64,000 bases of DNA, taken from contig NC_015977.1 of assembly GCF_000225345.1 (NCBI RefSeq), positions 3,021,501 through 3,085,500 of the forward strand, read 5' to 3'. The first letter of the stretch is position 1. Each line of letters opens with the position of its first letter. The notes under the pieces were generated by a model, which was not told where the DNA came from, did no database searches, and saw only the letters and a program-made list of their open reading frames with translations. Origin of the DNA: Roseburia hominis A2-183. GTDB taxonomy: Bacteria > Bacillota > Clostridia > Lachnospirales > Lachnospiraceae. Both the position numbers and the translations under genes were made by a program. This document shows, piece by piece, positions 1 through 8,568 of the stretch.

Positions 1-467
1 AACTGAAACCACGCATCCATAAAACCTATATTTTCTACATTCTGTTTCGCATTCATATTTTGATGATTCGTCTCATTGCTAAACTCATTCCATGCCTTTA
101 AAAAATTATTAAATTGTTCTGGGCTCTGCTCATAAACCTCGTTAATAATTATCCCTACCACTTCTGCCCTAGAACGTTTTTGCCAATAATTCTTAATTTT
201 TATATTCAAACACTTTTCGGCAAACTTCAAAATTTCTTTTGTAGACGGGAATTTTTTACTATCTAATAAAATAACCGGCAAAACACCTAACAGCTCGTCT
301 GTACTACTATCAAGAATTGTTACTTCCTTTTTATCACCAATAACATCCAAAACCTCTTTTCTAATGCGATTAGCTCTATCTATATCTACTTTAATAAAAT
401 CAATGCTTCCTAACATATCCATCAAATCCAACAATGAATATAACGCATCCTTGGTTTCTTTTTTCAT
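1..467 (-). CDS. Unknown protein, fourth gene of the Hachiman-ParA operon (partial)
   Basis: An open frame starts at an ATG (465-467) two bases after the ParA stop codon and runs off the left edge. At least 155 residues are visible without a stop. It begins MKKETKDALYSLLDLMDML and is mostly charged and helical, with acidic N-terminal and mixed C-terminal parts; no transmembrane segment or known catalytic motif is seen. The tight spacing implies translational coupling with the ParA-type ATPase, so it may be the ATPase's partner or an accessory of the HamAB defence genes upstream. I do not recognise the family. Confidence 0.7.
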   Translation of the reverse strand, partial: MKKETKDALYSLLDLMDMLGSIDFIKVDIDRANRIRKEVLDVIGDKKEVTILDSSTDELLGVLPVILLDSKKFPSTKEILKFAEKCLNIKIKNYWQKRSRAEVVGIIINEVYEQSPEQFNNFLKAWNEFSNETNHQNMNAKQNVENIGFMDAWFQ

Positions 468-469
468 AA

Positions 470-1288
470 TTACAACCTTCCTCTCTGAATTAGTTGCTTT
501 GTTATATTTTTTATTTGATCAACAATTATAGGATCTCTCATATCCAATATATATTTTTCATTAGACAATTCAGGATCAAGCCCTTTCACAATTTCTTCGC
601 ATTGCTTTAATTCATTTTGAAACAACTTATTTTTCCATCTTCTTTGAATTATCGGCTTATTTTTCTTGTATAACAATCTCTCTGGAATAACCATATTTAA
701 TACTATTCCGACAAATTCTATTTGATGTTGAAAATCCTTTTCAATAGTTTCTTTCACATAATTCTCTAACATAGGAAGACCAAACACTGACAATGGATCT
801 GCCTTCATAGGAACCAAATACATATCAGATGCAAGCAGCGCCACCTTGGTATATTCCGATATAGTTGGCGGACAATCAATAATTACTACATCATATTTTT
901 CTCCCAATTCACCTTTAATATACTGATCCAATTTATGCGGCCTTGCCGATAAATTCAATGTCATAATATCCAAACTTGATGGAATAATATCAAAACCATC
1001 TACATGAAATATCCATTTTTCTTCACTAAGTTTTGTATAGCCTTCCAATACTGAATTTGCTTGATAATCTGGAGACAGGCAGCCATAAACTGATTTATTT
1101 CTATCTTCCAAAATTTCTTGCATTTGTTCTTCTTTTAATGTGTACTGAGTTGCATTCATCTGTGGATCCATATCGATAAGTAATACTTTCCTACCCTCAA
1201 TTTTTGATAATGTATATGCAACATTTACTGCAAGCGTTGTTTTACCAACCCCACCTTTCATATTTATAAATGTTATAACTTTAGCCAT
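470..1288 (-). CDS. ParA/Soj-type ATPase in the Hachiman operon
   Basis: This is a 272-residue P-loop ATPase of the ParA/MinD class. It has the deviant Walker A KGGVGKTT at residues 11-18 with the signature lysine K11, a switch-like IDMDPQMNAT segment near residue 38, and Walker B VVIIDCPP near residue 135. Such ATPases dimerise on ATP and act in DNA partition or protein positioning. There is no N-terminal HTH, so it is the short ParA form. A strong ribosome site (AAGGAG, six bases before the ATG) fixes the start. It lies 36 bp after hamB and 2 bp before an unknown gene, with no ParB visible. Partition for the mobile element is one reading; an added defence subunit is another. Confidence 0.85.
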   Translation of the reverse strand: MAKVITFINMKGGVGKTTLAVNVAYTLSKIEGRKVLLIDMDPQMNATQYTLKEEQMQEILEDRNKSVYGCLSPDYQANSVLEGYTKLSEEKWIFHVDGFDIIPSSLDIMTLNLSARPHKLDQYIKGELGEKYDVVIIDCPPTISEYTKVALLASDMYLVPMKADPLSVFGLPMLENYVKETIEKDFQHQIEFVGIVLNMVIPERLLYKKNKPIIQRRWKNKLFQNELKQCEEIVKGLDPELSNEKYILDMRDPIIVDQIKNITKQLIQRGRL

Positions 1289-1324
1289 TTTTTTCTCCTT
1301 ATCTCAAAGTTTTTACATATCACA

Positions 1325-4300
1325 CTATTTCATCCGATTTTTAATAATATTTTTTATAATTTCGCCACTTACATTTTCAATTTTTAATTGTTGTGAAGAA
1401 ATTTTCTCTATAACCGCTTTTACTTCTTTATAATTAGCTACACTTATATCCACACTGGAATATTCTGTTTTTAAAATATTTAAAACATTATCAACAGCAA
1501 ATCTTGGCACGCCCAACTTCGATACAATTACCGCTTCCTTGCTTGATACCCCATAATAAATATAAGAAGGTAACATTTGTGCATTTTCTGTCTGCAAATC
1601 AAAGCTCACGGCCTGATATATATTTATTCCCCATGGCATATAAGACTTCATCTGGCTATTAAGATAACGATTGCATAAAGAAATTGCATCTTCATCGCTT
1701 TGCCCTGGTCTTTTAATTTCTTTCGCAATATCTCTTACCTTATCGCCATTTACCCAGCCCATAAGTAACTTAGCTATATTTTCTGGATCCAGCTTCCCTT
1801 GCCCTAACATATCAATTTTTATTTCAGGAATTTTTGCAATAATATTAATAATCTCTGTCAAACGCTCAATATTCTTAGTTCGAAGAATAATTTCTGAAGC
1901 CTTATACTCATGATCTCCGTTTTCTTTCAGTCCATGGATAAATGCACCTATTATAGATTTAACCTTTGTATAACTTATATCACTAATACCTAATTCATCA
2001 GCCTTCGCCATATCCTCCTTTTTATTTTCGTTAACATGTCGAATATATTGTGTTACAAAAGTATTTAATTTTCTTTGTGCATTAATAAAACCTTCCTGTT
2101 TACTCAAACTATGATACAAATAAGAATCTGTTAATATTCCCCTAATTTTAGCAATATCTTTTGGACTAATATCATAATCATAGCTAATGTTCAATATATG
2201 ATTTATATATTGCAACAGATTTAATATTGGTGCATTATTTGGTTCTTTTAACACATTGTAGTCAATACTTATAGTACTATTTCCCGTAAAATAAGCATTC
2301 AGTGAAGATATTACTTCTTTTAAATCTGATTCAATATATCTTTTCACTGTTGACTTGGTTTCTTTCTGGGAATTAGAATAGGAGAGAATAATATATCCCT
2401 CTTTATCCTTGTATGCTCTACCAGCACGCCCTGCTATATTCCAAAACTCAGCGTTTGATAAATCACCTTTATTACGCAATTTAACTGTATCAAAAATAAC
2501 CGTATTAATCGGGAAATTCATTCCTTGCGCCAATGTTGTTGTTGCAAATATAAGTTTTATCTTATTGTTTCGGACTAATTCCTCGATAGTTTCCTTGACC
2601 AGACTTGATAAGCCAGAATTATGATAACAAATACCAAATTTCAAACATTCGATTAAAGGATCATTTTCTCCATTTTCTAACTTTACAATCTCTATTGCAC
2701 GTTGAATTTCTTCGTCACAGCTCATATCAGGCAGCATACCTTTTTCTTCAAAATACATTTTCGTATAAGATGCCAATTTCAAAGTGGTACCTCTGCCACC
2801 ACACAAAACTAAAATATTCCCTTCCTGTTCAATAAAATCATTCAGAACCACACAAAGTCGAACCGTATTATCAATACTATCTAATCTAAGCTCTTCTTTC
2901 ACATCCTGCGGGTTCAAGTTCAAGGAAATTTCAACATTTTCTGTCCCCAATTGGTTTCTTGGTGATTTGTAAAATTGCAGAACAGATTTTGTTTTCTTAC
3001 TATCAAGTAAATTACAACCAATATATTGTTTGGTTGGTGCCCACTCTATGGAAATAGTATCTGCATTTCTTGGTGAGTCGGCTAACCACTCGCTAATTTC
3101 CTGAGCATTACTAATAAAGGGGCTTAATAAAAGAAAATTTGCCTCTTTCATATTTTGCTTTATAGATGATAAGACCAGTTCAAATTTAGAACCCCGTGAT
3201 TTGTCTCCTAAATTGTGCGCTTCATCCATAATAACTAAACGAGTGTTTTGTATTGCCGGATGGTTTTGTCTTACAAGTGCCTCTAATTTTTCGGGTGTAC
3301 TAATTAATATATCAATATGCTCCCGCGTCAAAATTTCATTTTCTATCTCATCAACATCATAATATGGTAATGCTGTTTCTATATTAAAATTAAATTCCTT
3401 AAAATCACTTTGCAAATCAATTTTAACTTGATCAATAAGTGCATTAGTTGGAACAATATAACAAACTGTAGGATTAAAATCGGCTGTTTTATAGTTATGA
3501 ATACTAAATAATATCTGCATCTCTGCCAGCAACGACTTTCCTGCACTAGTCGGCATTCCAACAACAATACTCTTTTTAGGCGTTAACACATCCGAAATAA
3601 CCTCTCTCTGAGATGGCAATAAAGAATATATGTATCTATTACCATTGGAAAGGTTTTCTTCGATGAACTTTCTTATTAATGGTGACTTTTCTGCAATGTT
3701 CCATATTGAATTTTCCGCTACTCTTTCATATGCATATCGCAACAAATGCCCAATAAGTTTCAAGTCAATGCTTTCATTATCCAGCAAATGAAATGCATTA
3801 TATGAATACATATCGATAACACTATATATATCTTGATTTTCCGAACTATCAATCTCACCGCTAAAAAGATATTCTTTTAAAACCATCGTCAAATAAATAA
3901 TATTTCCATAAGAAGCAATCTTTAGACCAACCGGTATATCTAACTCAGCTTTTGAAAGTTCCTCCCTTTGAGCCTCATTCAAATTATCATTTGCTCTTTT
4001 AATATAGGAATTTAACTGTGTCAATCCATCATAATTTTTAATATTACTCATCAACAATACAATTAGATAATATGTATCATATTCTAATTTCTGCATCGTT
4101 GGAAATTCATTGTATAAACTCATCATTTTGGTAAATTTAACATTATATTCCTTAATAGCCAAATCAGACATTGTCTGTCTATCTGCCATATAAGATAACA
4201 TACTATACATAACCAAGTACGACATATTTTCCCAACACTCATTATCATTAATCTGATCTAAAACTTGCTCATACAGGGATGCTACTGTTCCACATAAACC

Positions 4301-4564
4301 TACAAGTAACTCTTTTCGTTTGTCGCTCTCAATTAAATCCATATTTGGATTTTCTAAAACAATTTCCAATAATGCATTCAGCAAATTCGCCTTAGAAAGT
4401 AAATCACTATTCAAATATTTCTTACTTTGTTCTTTTGCAGAAAACTTATTATATAAATGACTAGTTTCAATATCTGCGAGCATAACAGTAAGCGAAGAAA
4501 TATTTTCTTCGCTTACATCAAATACTTTCTCTATTGAATTAATTATGCTCTTAATATATTCCAT
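1325..4564 (-). CDS. hamB: Hachiman-type defence helicase HamB
   Basis: A 1079-residue superfamily 2 helicase. Walker A GMPTSAGKS is at residues 336-344, the DEAH box at 447-450, and motif VI GRAGR at 712-716, the Ski2-like arrangement. A helical region of about 310 residues precedes the motor, and a C-terminal region of about 350 residues follows it. In Hachiman systems HamB senses abnormal DNA and restrains or activates the HamA nuclease. It starts 2 bp after hamA, so the two are translationally linked. The family call rests on the motif set plus the DUF1837-like partner; without that partner it would only be a DEAH helicase. Confidence 0.88.
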   Translation of the reverse strand: MEYIKSIINSIEKVFDVSEENISSLTVMLADIETSHLYNKFSAKEQSKKYLNSDLLSKANLLNALLEIVLENPNMDLIESDKRKELLVGLCGTVASLYEQVLDQINDNECWENMSYLVMYSMLSYMADRQTMSDLAIKEYNVKFTKMMSLYNEFPTMQKLEYDTYYLIVLLMSNIKNYDGLTQLNSYIKRANDNLNEAQREELSKAELDIPVGLKIASYGNIIYLTMVLKEYLFSGEIDSSENQDIYSVIDMYSYNAFHLLDNESIDLKLIGHLLRYAYERVAENSIWNIAEKSPLIRKFIEENLSNGNRYIYSLLPSQREVISDVLTPKKSIVVGMPTSAGKSLLAEMQILFSIHNYKTADFNPTVCYIVPTNALIDQVKIDLQSDFKEFNFNIETALPYYDVDEIENEILTREHIDILISTPEKLEALVRQNHPAIQNTRLVIMDEAHNLGDKSRGSKFELVLSSIKQNMKEANFLLLSPFISNAQEISEWLADSPRNADTISIEWAPTKQYIGCNLLDSKKTKSVLQFYKSPRNQLGTENVEISLNLNPQDVKEELRLDSIDNTVRLCVVLNDFIEQEGNILVLCGGRGTTLKLASYTKMYFEEKGMLPDMSCDEEIQRAIEIVKLENGENDPLIECLKFGICYHNSGLSSLVKETIEELVRNNKIKLIFATTTLAQGMNFPINTVIFDTVKLRNKGDLSNAEFWNIAGRAGRAYKDKEGYIILSYSNSQKETKSTVKRYIESDLKEVISSLNAYFTGNSTISIDYNVLKEPNNAPILNLLQYINHILNISYDYDISPKDIAKIRGILTDSYLYHSLSKQEGFINAQRKLNTFVTQYIRHVNENKKEDMAKADELGISDISYTKVKSIIGAFIHGLKENGDHEYKASEIILRTKNIERLTEIINIIAKIPEIKIDMLGQGKLDPENIAKLLMGWVNGDKVRDIAKEIKRPGQSDEDAISLCNRYLNSQMKSYMPWGINIYQAVSFDLQTENAQMLPSYIYYGVSSKEAVIVSKLGVPRFAVDNVLNILKTEYSSVDISVANYKEVKAVIEKISSQQLKIENVSGEIIKNIIKNRMK

Positions 4565-4566
4565 TG

Positions 4567-5430
4567 CTATTCACCTATTGCCTCTTCATAGACTTCATTA
4601 CTAAATTCAGAAAATTTCTTTCTAAATGATAAGATTATATTCTCGACATTTTCTCTTTTAACTCCCTGTAAAGAAAAATTTTTATAATCGTCTATGTTCA
4701 TCTCCGGAACAATTTTCTCGTTATTTCTAAGCAAAAATGGGAAAAACATTATATTATCTGCTAAGTCTTCCTTTTCTCCAGCAATTAAATTCGCTAAAAA
4801 GTCTACTATTTTTTCTAATATATCATCCTGCATTTTAACATTTCTTATACCATGCATATATTCCAAAATTTCGTGAGAAACTCGATTGTCTACATCATCA
4901 ATAGCTTTCTGAATATCCTGTCGTAAAGATTGCACAGAATCACATGGTATTTGATTTGTTTCAGATGCCTTGACCTCACATACAACAAATCGAATTCTAT
5001 CATTATCCATCCAAATACCAGGTACATCTATCCCGTCAGTATGTTTATCAATTTCAACGGTTTTCAAATTTACTCTTTTATCAGCTTCATCATAAAACTT
5101 ACAACCATATTCTTGTTCTAGCAAATACTGTGCCATCCATTCTGTTACGCGTTCTCTGCGAACATCAAATTGTGGTATTTTCGTTTTTTTAGGAATATTG
5201 ATTTTTGCAACCTGCTCATTAAATCTGGCCACAAAATCTGGATTCAAATTTTTTGTTCCATAATACGTCAAATCATATTCTTCTATATTATGTACTTTAG
5301 ATATTTTTACTTTATTAACTAAATATGCTTTTATCTCATTGAAGCTTTCTTCATTTTCAATATCAAATTCAAAAAGATTAACCTTCAAACCGTTCAATTC
5401 TGTTTCCAGTACTTTTGATATACCTGCCAT
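4567..5430 (-). CDS. hamA: Hachiman nuclease HamA (DUF1837)
   Basis: A 287-residue protein with a PD-(D/E)xK-like nuclease core: helix RERVTEWMAQYLLEQEYG, then GIDVPG with D135, then CEVKAS carrying E152 and K154. This matches DUF1837/HamA, the effector of Hachiman anti-phage defence, which degrades DNA when released by HamB. The ATG at 5430 is preferred to an upstream GTG at 5493 because AAGGTGG sits about 8 bases before it. It is the first gene of a four-gene minus-strand operon (hamA, hamB, parA-like, unknown). Confidence 0.85.
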   Translation of the reverse strand: MAGISKVLETELNGLKVNLFEFDIENEESFNEIKAYLVNKVKISKVHNIEEYDLTYYGTKNLNPDFVARFNEQVAKINIPKKTKIPQFDVRRERVTEWMAQYLLEQEYGCKFYDEADKRVNLKTVEIDKHTDGIDVPGIWMDNDRIRFVVCEVKASETNQIPCDSVQSLRQDIQKAIDDVDNRVSHEILEYMHGIRNVKMQDDILEKIVDFLANLIAGEKEDLADNIMFFPFLLRNNEKIVPEMNIDDYKNFSLQGVKRENVENIILSFRKKFSEFSNEVYEEAIGE

Positions 5431-5481
5431 TGTATAAACCACCTTCGAATATGTTATACATAAAGTCCACCCAGTATATTT

Positions 5482-5490
5482 ACTATAACA
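5482..5490 (-). promoter_or_regulatory. Candidate extended -10 promoter for the Hachiman operon
   Basis: On the minus strand TGTTATAGT gives an extended -10 (TGn plus TATAGT) about 50 bp upstream of the hamA ATG. No good -35 is seen, so this is tentative. Confidence 0.35.
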
Positions 5491-5566
5491 CACTACCCTC
5501 TCTTTTTCTATACATTTTGCCTATTTTTTGTCATCTCTTTTATTACTCTAAAAACATTTTTCACGA

Positions 5567-5608
5567 AAATAGCCACATGATTTATGTTGAAATCAATGTG
5601 GCTATATT
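5567..5608 (-). terminator. Terminator after the winged-helix gene
   Basis: A hairpin with ATAGCCACA and TGTGGCTAT arms plus a TGATTT/AAATCA inner stem lies directly after the stop codon of the gene ending at 5609. A/T-rich runs flank it. It separates the regulator operon from the Hachiman operon downstream. Confidence 0.65.
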
Positions 5609-6022
5609 TTATAACATTTTCTGATTGAACCGATAGCCAACACCCCAGACTGTCTGTACATAAACAGGCTTGCTGGGATTATCCTCTATCTTTTCCCGTA
5701 TGTTGCGTATATGGCTCATGACAATGTTATAATCGCCGGAATAAGATTCCTTCCAGACAATATCATAAATCTGCTCCTTGCTGAACACTCTGCCTGGATT
5801 GTTGGCTAACAGATAGAGGATTTCAAACTCTGTAAATGTCAAATCTATTTCCTGTTTCTGTTTTCTTACCGAACGATTTATATCATCTATTTCTAATCCA
5901 TTAAAACTCAAATTCTTTTTTTCATTTTCAACTACTTGATATGCTCTTGATCCCGCACTGACACAGGATATTATATGATTTAGAATTTCCTCCTCACTAT
6001 CTTCAAATGTCAGTATCATCAT
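5609..6022 (-). CDS. Winged-helix regulator, OmpR-type DNA-binding domain without receiver
   Basis: A 137-residue protein whose last 80 residues are a clear OmpR/PhoB winged helix: LTFTEFEILYLLANNPGRVF, the recognition region IVMSHIRNIREKIED, and the C-terminal hairpin VQTVWGVGYRF. The first 55 residues do not form a receiver; no DD/D/K phospho-acceptor set is visible. It either lost its receiver or belongs to the short stand-alone class. It follows a lipoprotein and an XRE-membrane regulator on the same strand. Its target is unknown. The next ATG, one codon later, is an alternative start. Confidence 0.8.
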   Translation of the reverse strand: MMILTFEDSEEEILNHIISCVSAGSRAYQVVENEKKNLSFNGLEIDDINRSVRKQKQEIDLTFTEFEILYLLANNPGRVFSKEQIYDIVWKESYSGDYNIVMSHIRNIREKIEDNPSKPVYVQTVWGVGYRFNQKML

Positions 6023-6097
6023 TTTCCCATATACTCACCCCCTTATAACAAAATAGGCTTCCATTCCCATTGGTTCATCCAATTTTAAGTTCAGAAA

Positions 6098-6544
6098 TCA
6101 CTTCAAAACATTATTGAGTGCCGAAAAAAAATGCTCTGAACCTTTATAGTAAAAGGTTAAATCTTCTTCTGACACACCACCACTTTTTATGGCATCTTTG
6201 CTAATAACTACCTTAACAATATCTGAATCCTTATATGTGGTATATTCCATGATTTTCTCATAAGCATTTTCTTTATCAGGTTGCACTCTAGTATGTGTCT
6301 TTTCTTGATACAGCTCTATTACATATTCAGAAGCCAGTTTTTCATCAAAGTTCTCGCATTCGGTCCATTCATCCTCATCAAAAAAATCATCTACATCAGC
6401 TTGAGACTGTTGTTCTAATGTTATAACATCTGTGTTATTCTCATTTCGTATTTCGATACGGCACATCTTTTCTGTTTTGTTCCCACAACCTGTCAACAGA
6501 CAAACTATTAATAATATTGTTAATAAATATGTCCTTTTTATCAT
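6098..6544 (-). CDS. Small lipoprotein, unknown function
   Basis: A 148-residue protein beginning MIKRTYLLTILLIVCLLTGC, a lipoprotein signal peptide with lipobox LLTGC, so the mature protein should be anchored outside the membrane. The start at 6544 makes an ATGA overlap with the upstream regulator's stop, which argues against the more upstream ATG at 6565 inside that gene. The mature part is acidic with no recognised domain. Coupling to a membrane-bound XRE regulator suggests a surface sensing or cargo role. Confidence 0.7.
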   Translation of the reverse strand: MIKRTYLLTILLIVCLLTGCGNKTEKMCRIEIRNENNTDVITLEQQSQADVDDFFDEDEWTECENFDEKLASEYVIELYQEKTHTRVQPDKENAYEKIMEYTTYKDSDIVKVVISKDAIKSGGVSEEDLTFYYKGSEHFFSALNNVLK

Positions 6545-7293
6545 TTTTTCTTCTTCCTCCTCCAATACTCTTCATTCATTGTTAATAGCCTATATGCTCG
6601 CCATATCCCCCATGTATAAATTGCAAAGCATCCACCTATTCCCTGTACTGCATCTCCTAACGCATACCATATATACTGCAAATCTTCTGGAACAGTCCAA
6701 TAGAAATCTGGTAAAAACAGAAATCCTATTAAAAATACAAATGCGCCCCCTAATATCATTATCTTATACTTTTTCTTATTTTCCGCAAATGTCACTCTTA
6801 ATCGTTTCAACACTTCGGCATCAAAAACCAATGGTTCTGTCCAAATCTTTTTATATGGATTGTCTGATATAACCATACTGATTATCAAAATAATAGCAAC
6901 TATTATGATAAACGTACTAATCACATCACCAACGTTGTTATACATATTCATATAAGAAAACACACTAGACACACACGCCAGTAGAAAACAAATACCTATT
7001 TTCATAAACTTTGATTTTTGATGTGCCAGAAAGCTTTCTGCCAACTCATTACTGACATACCAACCTTTTTCTGATATATCCTCTCCCGATTTTTCTTGTT
7101 CGTTTCCAACTAAATAGTCTAAGCTCACTTGATAAATCTGACTTAAACGTATGATTTTTTCCATCTCTGGATAACCATTATCATTCTCCCATCGGCTAAC
7201 AGCCTGCCTTGATACACCTAACTGCTCTGCCAATTCCTCTTGAGATAGGCCAGCCTCTTTTCTTCCTTTTTGTATTCTTTGTCCTAATGTCAT
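6541..7293 (-). CDS. XRE-family regulator with C-terminal membrane segments
   Basis: A 250-residue protein. Residues 1-62 are a classic HTH_3 domain (GLSQEELAEQLGVSRQAVSRWEN). Three to four hydrophobic stretches follow, about residues 96-115, 120-142, 178-200 and a weaker one near 215, and a lysine-rich tail. This HTH-plus-membrane layout is common in Firmicutes and fits a membrane-tethered regulator. Its stop overlaps the start of the lipoprotein gene (ATGA). Confidence 0.8.
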   Translation of the reverse strand: MTLGQRIQKGRKEAGLSQEELAEQLGVSRQAVSRWENDNGYPEMEKIIRLSQIYQVSLDYLVGNEQEKSGEDISEKGWYVSNELAESFLAHQKSKFMKIGICFLLACVSSVFSYMNMYNNVGDVISTFIIIVAIILIISMVISDNPYKKIWTEPLVFDAEVLKRLRVTFAENKKKYKIMILGGAFVFLIGFLFLPDFYWTVPEDLQYIWYALGDAVQGIGGCFAIYTWGIWRAYRLLTMNEEYWRRKKKK

Positions 7294-7529
7294 ATATCAC
7301 TACTCCTTTCTCACTCAGCGTACCATTTTTATCTTGTGAAGACTATCAAAATACAGTTGCAACTAAGCAATTTTAAGTTGCAATAGCTGTGATTACGGCT
7401 TACATAATAGAATCAACTTACAAATTATACCATACAGTCTGTCATCAATCTATCGCTTATACCTCAAGGCACCTTTCTTACATTGGTTACAATTATATAC
7501 CTTCAATTTCTTTCCTTATTATTTTTGAG

Positions 7530-7886
7530 TTATTTATTATGTATCAACGGCTGTTTTTTCAACATCGCCTTCTGCGTCTTCCACACCTCGTCCATAATTA
7601 CTTTCACTTCTGCCATATCCTCTTTATAAACGTTTCCAGTGCTGTTAATTCTCTTCGCAATCTGATTCAGATTCCCACTGATTTTTCCAAGCGTTTCGTT
7701 GTATTGCCTTAGATAAGAATAATCCACATCATAAACAAATCCAAAGAGTATCAGTGTCCTAATATAATCCGATGCACTCTTCCTCTTTGACAACTCCACC
7801 TTCCTGTCCAGGATATATTTTTCGTTATCACTCAAATAAATCTTCAGCTCATTTTTCCTCGTTCTGTTTGCTCTATCCTTTGCCAT
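7530..7886 (-). CDS. mobC: MobC-like plasmid mobilisation protein
   Basis: A 118-residue basic protein with an N-terminal ribbon-helix-helix-like part (KNELKIYLSDNEKYILDRKV) and a C-terminal helix containing LGKISGNLNQIAKRINSTG, typical of MobC relaxosome accessory proteins that open oriT for the relaxase. The ATG at 7886 is preferred to the TTG at 7904 because GAAAGGA sits just before it. A MobA relaxase would normally follow, but the next gene on this strand ends at 6541 and is unrelated; 236 bp without a gene lie between. Confidence 0.75.
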   Translation of the reverse strand: MAKDRANRTRKNELKIYLSDNEKYILDRKVELSKRKSASDYIRTLILFGFVYDVDYSYLRQYNETLGKISGNLNQIAKRINSTGNVYKEDMAEVKVIMDEVWKTQKAMLKKQPLIHNK

Positions 7887-7904
7887 ATCGTTCCATCCTT
7901 TCAA

Positions 7905-8016
7905 ATGATTTTAAGGGTTAGGGAATTCTCCCTGAATGATAAATTTGAGCATTCCTTCGATAAGAGAAATCGCTCATTTTATCGCCTGTGAGGGAACACA
8001 GGCAGTGCTTGCTAAG
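7905..8016. other. Candidate oriT region beside mobC
   Basis: This 112 bp gap holds three inverted repeats in a row: AGGGA/TCCCT (7920-7933), GAGC/GCTC around a 21-base spacer, and GCCTGTG/CACAGGC (7984-8003). Position next to a MobC gene and this cluster of repeats fit a transfer origin. No known nic consensus is recognised, so it stays tentative. Confidence 0.3.
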
Positions 8017-8568
8017 TTAGTTTTTATCCTTTTCCTGTTCTATTGAATTTTGCCCTTTCTGTACCAGTTCAGCCAAGCGATTCTGCACCATTTCTCGTAA
8101 GTTCGGCAATGCACTTCCTACGTTCACTTCTGTTATTTTCCGCCTTTGGATGGCTTGGTAGATTTCTGCAAATCTTGCCCGGTCAGCAACAATATTTTCT
8201 GACAGGCAGATATTCTGAAACCCCAGACGCTTAACAACTTCTCTGGTAACTTCATCAAAGCTTTCCATTGCAACTTTCTCCTGATACATTCCATAGTGCC
8301 CGATTGCCCTGCTGACTTTCTTCCAGCCTTCACTCCAATCAGTAATCACCGGGCTAACCAACTCTGCATATATCTCTCGTAACTCTGCAACGGTTGGCTT
8401 GAATTTATTTGTCAGCATATATTGTTGAAGAGCCTTGGATAAAATCTGATAGTCCAGATCATGCAATAAAGCGTACCACACATCCAACGCTTTTTCCGTC
8501 CCAATAAAATCTTCTCCATACATTGCCTGCATGGCTACAACTAATGTCGCAAATTCCTGTTTAGTCAC
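8017..8568 (-). CDS. Phage-type replicative helicase loader (G40P loader family)
   Basis: A 183-residue protein with the helical pattern of the 'loader and inhibitor of G40P' family: WYALLHDLDYQILSKALQQY, then TNKFKPTVAELREIY. Such proteins load the replicative helicase at a phage or element origin. A GTG start at 8568 is chosen over the ATG at 8601 because GGGAGGTG lies just upstream and the start then overlaps the previous stop by only 8 bases. It works with the replisome organiser encoded upstream and supports autonomous replication of the excised element. Confidence 0.75.
   Translation of the reverse strand: MTKQEFATLVVAMQAMYGEDFIGTEKALDVWYALLHDLDYQILSKALQQYMLTNKFKPTVAELREIYAELVSPVITDWSEGWKKVSRAIGHYGMYQEKVAMESFDEVTREVVKRLGFQNICLSENIVADRARFAEIYQAIQRRKITEVNVGSALPNLREMVQNRLAELVQKGQNSIEQEKDKN

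Noticed and set aside
470..1288. ParA gene as part of a complete plasmid partition system
   Set aside because: No ParB gene or centromere-like repeats are visible beside it; the coupled gene does not look like ParB, though it is truncated by the window edge.
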